A DNA stretch of 18,674 nucleotides. Origin: CAYLYM01 sp964387645 (GTDB lineage Bacteria; Calditrichota; Calditrichia; RBG-13-44-9). Of the stretch, positions 16,494-18,674 are shown one piece after another. Both the position numbers and the translations under genes were made by a program. The DNA lies in the NCBI GenBank assembly GCA_964387645.1, contig CAYLYM010000076.1, positions 1 to 18,674 on the forward strand. Reading direction: 5' to 3'. A model generated the notes under the pieces. The model worked only from the letters and a program-made list of their open reading frames with translations, was not told the origin of the DNA and did not search any database. Numbering within the stretch: position 1 is the stretch's first letter; each line of letters opens with the position of its first letter.

Positions 16494-17604
16494 ATGATTG
16501 AAGTAATTGAAGATAAAATTCAGCAAATGCGGGAAATCTTGTCAAACCTTCGGGGTTATCTTTGACATTGATAAAAAAGAACAAGAGATTACCGAGCTTG
16601 AGAAAAAAACTCAGGATTCATCACTATGGAATAACCCGGAAAGAGCACAAAATTTATTACGTGAGCTAAGTAGTAAACGTGATATCGTTGAACAATGGAA
16701 ACGTTATAACAAGGAAGTAGAAGACCTGAGTGTACTATTAGAACTTTCACAAGAAGAAGATTCCACAGATACAATAAAAGAATTGGAAAAAGAAAGTCAG
16801 GAACTTTATCATCAAATAAAAGATCTGGAATTACGCGGTCTTCTATCAGCACCTGAAGATAAGAAAAACGCCATTTTGACTATTCATCCAGGAGCAGGTG
16901 GCACTGAATCTCAAGATTGGGCGCAGATGCTTATGCGTATGTATCTACGATATGCCGATCTCCATAATTTCAAAACAGAAATATTAGACTTTCTACCGGG
17001 AGAAGAAGCTGGAGTAAAAAGTGTAACCATAGAGATCAAAGGCCCCTACGCATTTGGTTACCTTAAAGCGGAGAGTGGAGTTCACAGGCTGGTTAGAATT
17101 TCGCCTTTTGATGCCAGTGGAAGAAGGCATACTTCTTTTGCATCAGTTTTTGTAGTACCAGAAGTAGATGAAGAAATTGAAATTGAAATTGATCCAAACG
17201 ATCTAAGAATCGACACTTTCCGGGCTAGTGGTGCAGGCGGACAACATGTTAATAGAACCGATTCCGCTGTAAGAATTACTCACCTTCCAACTGGTATTGT
17301 AGTTACCTGCCAGAATGAGCGCTCACAGCACAAAAACAAAGCCAATGCCATGAAAATTCTGCGGGCCAGACTATATAAAAAGAAATTAGAAGAAGAACAA
17401 GCAAAGAAAAAAGAACTTGAAAACTCAAAAACTGATATCAGCTGGGGAAATCAAATTCGTTCTTATGTATTTCATCCCTATAACCTTGTTAAAGACCATC
17501 GTACAAATTATGAAACTAGCGATATACAAAGGGTAATGAATGGTGAAATAGATGATTTTATTCAATCTTATTTGCTTTCGAATCCTCAAACTAAAAATTA
17601 CTAG
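16494..17604 (+). CDS. prfB: Peptide chain release factor 2, programmed +1 frameshift
   Basis: Release factor 2, which frees the finished protein at UGA and UAA codons. Translation starts at ATG 16494 (AAGGGA about eight bases upstream) and reads 23 codons to CTT at 16560-16562. It meets an in-frame TGA at 16563, shifts +1 to GAC at 16564 and continues to 17604: join(16494..16562, 16564..17604), 369 residues, close to the usual 365. The SPF stop-codon recognition motif (203-205) and the GGQ catalytic motif (248-250, in SGAGGQHVNRTDSAV) are intact, and SPF marks RF2 rather than RF1. The main frame is also open back to 16507, but a start there would lose the normal N-terminus. The gene lies about 100 bases after the SpoIID-domain gene and may share its transcript. 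Confidence 0.97.
16552..16566 (+). promoter_or_regulatory. RF2 autoregulatory frameshift site
   Basis: The slippery sequence CTT-TGA-C (16560-16566), with an internal anti-16S-like GGGG (16552-16555) four bases upstream of CTT. This is the standard arrangement by which low RF2 lets the ribosome pause at UGA and slip +1, so the factor controls its own synthesis. Confidence 0.95.
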
Positions 17605-17633
17605 CCCTCATAAATTATCCATCTAAAAACTCC

Positions 17634-17668
17634 AAACAAAGCGTCTTTTTCAAAATAATGCTTTGTTT
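17634..17668 (+). terminator. Possible prfB terminator hairpin
   Basis: A perfect 9-bp inverted repeat (AAACAAAGC and GCTTTGTTT) separated by 17 bases, 30 bases after the prfB stop. The loop is long and the tail (ATCTTAACTTT) only mildly T-rich, so this is tentative. Confidence 0.4.
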
Positions 17669-17832
17669 ATCTTAACTTTAAATTTGAATGTTAACCAGAT
17701 ATTCAGAATAAAATAATCAAATGCTTGTTATTGTAATTTCTTACCCGCTATACAAAATAAATTAAAATTATGTTAGACTACATGATTATTTCAGAAAAAA
17801 TAATCATTCAAACTATATTGAATCTGTCGAAT

Positions 17833-17869
17833 TATGAACCTTGCATAATAGAAAATGCATGGATTCATA
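17833..17869. repeat. Imperfect inverted repeat
   Basis: Arms TATGAACCTTGCAT (17833-17846) and ATGCATGGATTCATA (17855-17869) pair at 13 of 14 positions with one bulged base around an 8-base loop (AATAGAAA). There is partial further pairing outward between TCGAA at 17828-17832 and TTCGA at 17876-17880. It could be an RNA hairpin, an operator or a small mobile-repeat remnant. Confidence 0.5.
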
Positions 17870-18136
17870 TTACTTTTCGAGCATGATAGAAGTGAGGCAA
17901 TGGTAAATTTTTATTCAATAGTAAAAACCCTTCTATGAAATATAAAGAAATTAATTAAAAAAATATGAATTTTACACATTTTAAATCATCATACACACTG
18001 GCTTAGATTTGAAATAATAATAGGTTTGAGATTCCATCTTTTACAGTCAAAGTGGCCTTAAGCGCAGGACAAAGTGATGAAATCTTCTGTGATTTTTTTA
18101 AGGTTGTTCTATATTAAATTAATTTTGTGCAACAAT

Positions 18137-18674
18137 TTATCTTTTATAAATTTGAATATTTCCATTAGTGGTTTTCAGTCGAATTAAAGGACCACCACCT
18201 TTAATTTTTCCCTCGATCTTTTTTGAGGAAAAATTACCCTTTAAAGTTAGAGGAAACTCAGTATCTAATGAACCATTTGAAGTTCTGGCACTAATATTAC
18301 ATCGAATGTTTTCTGGAAGGTATAATTTGATACTTCCATTGGTTGTTTGGAACTGCATGTCATTACCAGAATAAACTTCGCTCAATTCTATTTCTATAGA
18401 ACCATTCGTTGTATAAGCATCAACTATACCAACTATCTCCTTTCCAGTTATTTCGCCATTTGTTGTGTTGAGTTCAGCTCTTCCCTCTACCCCTTTTAAA
18501 GAAATACCACCATTGGTTAGTTCAATGTCAAGATCAGTTTGTTTGGGCACAAAAAGCTTATAATTAATATATCCTGATTCATCATTTCTAAAAATCCAAT
18601 TCCAAAAATTATTTGAACGCCTTGGAAAATGCGTTTTTATAACAATTTCCTTCTTATTTTGTGTAATATCTATT
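18137..18674 (-). CDS. DUF4097-like beta-strand-repeat protein, N-terminus cut by window edge
   Basis: The frame is open from the window end to the stop at 18137, giving 178 visible residues. A GTG at 18550 is not the real start, because upstream sequence continues the family pattern (GYINYKLFVPKQTDLDI, like the usual 'Y.l.vP....l.i'). The protein is a run of beta strands with repeated T/S-N-G turns: LTNGGISLKGVEG, TTNGEI, TTNGSI, TTNGSIKLYLPE, TSNGSL, TTNGNIQ. This is typical of DUF4097-type beta-helix or adhesin-like domains, usually in envelope or membrane-associated proteins. No membrane segment lies in the visible part, and the missing N-terminus may hold a signal peptide. The role is not known. 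Confidence 0.82.
   Translation of the reverse strand, partial: IDITQNKKEIVIKTHFPRRSNNFWNWIFRNDESGYINYKLFVPKQTDLDIELTNGGISLKGVEGRAELNTTNGEITGKEIVGIVDAYTTNGSIEIELSEVYSGNDMQFQTTNGSIKLYLPENIRCNISARTSNGSLDTEFPLTLKGNFSSKKIEGKIKGGGPLIRLKTTNGNIQIYKR

Larger units (their letters stand above)
17605..18136. other. Intergenic region between convergent prfB and DUF4097-like genes
   Basis: About 530 AT-rich bases without a convincing gene. It contains a possible prfB terminator hairpin (17634-17668) and an imperfect long inverted repeat (17833-17869). Otherwise I see nothing. Confidence 0.6.

Noticed and set aside
16494..16566. Apparent nonsense mutation or frameshift in prfB
   Set aside because: It is the programmed CTT-TGA-C site of release factor 2, not gene damage.
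18168..18374. Plus-strand frame over the DUF4097-like gene
   Set aside because: Antisense shadow of the TNG-repeat protein.
1..18674. CRISPR array, tRNA, rRNA or insertion sequence
   Set aside because: No regularly spaced repeats, no cloverleaf-like conserved tRNA arms, no rRNA signature sequences and no transposase frame were seen.

Overview
The window is AT-rich, with intergenic DNA more AT-rich than the genes. It carries ten clear protein-coding genes, a small toxin-antitoxin-like pair, and no tRNA, rRNA, CRISPR array or transposase that I can see. The organism looks like a Gram-negative bacterium: there is a signal-peptide-bearing outer-membrane-barrel-like protein, a soluble periplasmic-type binding protein without a lipobox, and an NtrC-type regulator. 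The mix of OPT transporter, tandem universal stress protein, SpoIID-domain protein, DUF4097-like protein and many two-component genes would fit a low-GC member of the FCB/Calditrichota/Ignavibacteria part of the tree. That placement is an inference from gene content, and no marker here fixes it.

Layout. (1) 272-2308 (+): an OPT-family transporter closed by a strong intrinsic terminator. (2) 2592-3973 (+): a tandem-domain universal stress protein, then a HicB-like small protein overlapped by a HicA-like protein that lacks the usual catalytic His. (3) 7500-4379 (-): an HDOD-domain signalling protein whose stop overlaps (ATGA) the start of a GAF-PAS-kinase-receiver hybrid. The kinase part of the hybrid has lost its phospho-acceptor His. 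(4) 7501-8458: a long non-coding stretch containing what looks like a decayed CACAGAG...CTCTGCG-type repeat relic. (5) 14462-8459 (-): a four-gene signalling locus, made of an extracellular solute-binding protein (family 5), a membrane dCache-type histidine kinase, a 440-base spacer rich in inverted repeats, a sigma-54-dependent NtrC-type response regulator, and a small outer-membrane-type protein. (6) 14787-17604 (+): a SpoIID/LytB-domain protein without a visible signal peptide, then prfB (release factor 2) with its programmed +1 frameshift. (7) 18137-end (-): the C-terminal part of a DUF4097-like TNG-repeat protein cut by the window edge.

How the genes may work together. The most interesting block is 8459-14462. 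The binding protein has no permease beside it and is separated by a single base from the kinase start. The response regulator is separated by two bases from the outer-membrane-type protein. A simple reading is a peptide- or small-ligand-sensing two-component system with a periplasmic receptor, a membrane kinase, a sigma-54 activator and an envelope protein. The second block of interest is the HDOD/His-less hybrid pair, which may act by protein-protein control or as a phosphate sink rather than by standard autophosphorylation. Three genes appear to use TTG starts (Usp, the HicA-like gene, the binding protein).
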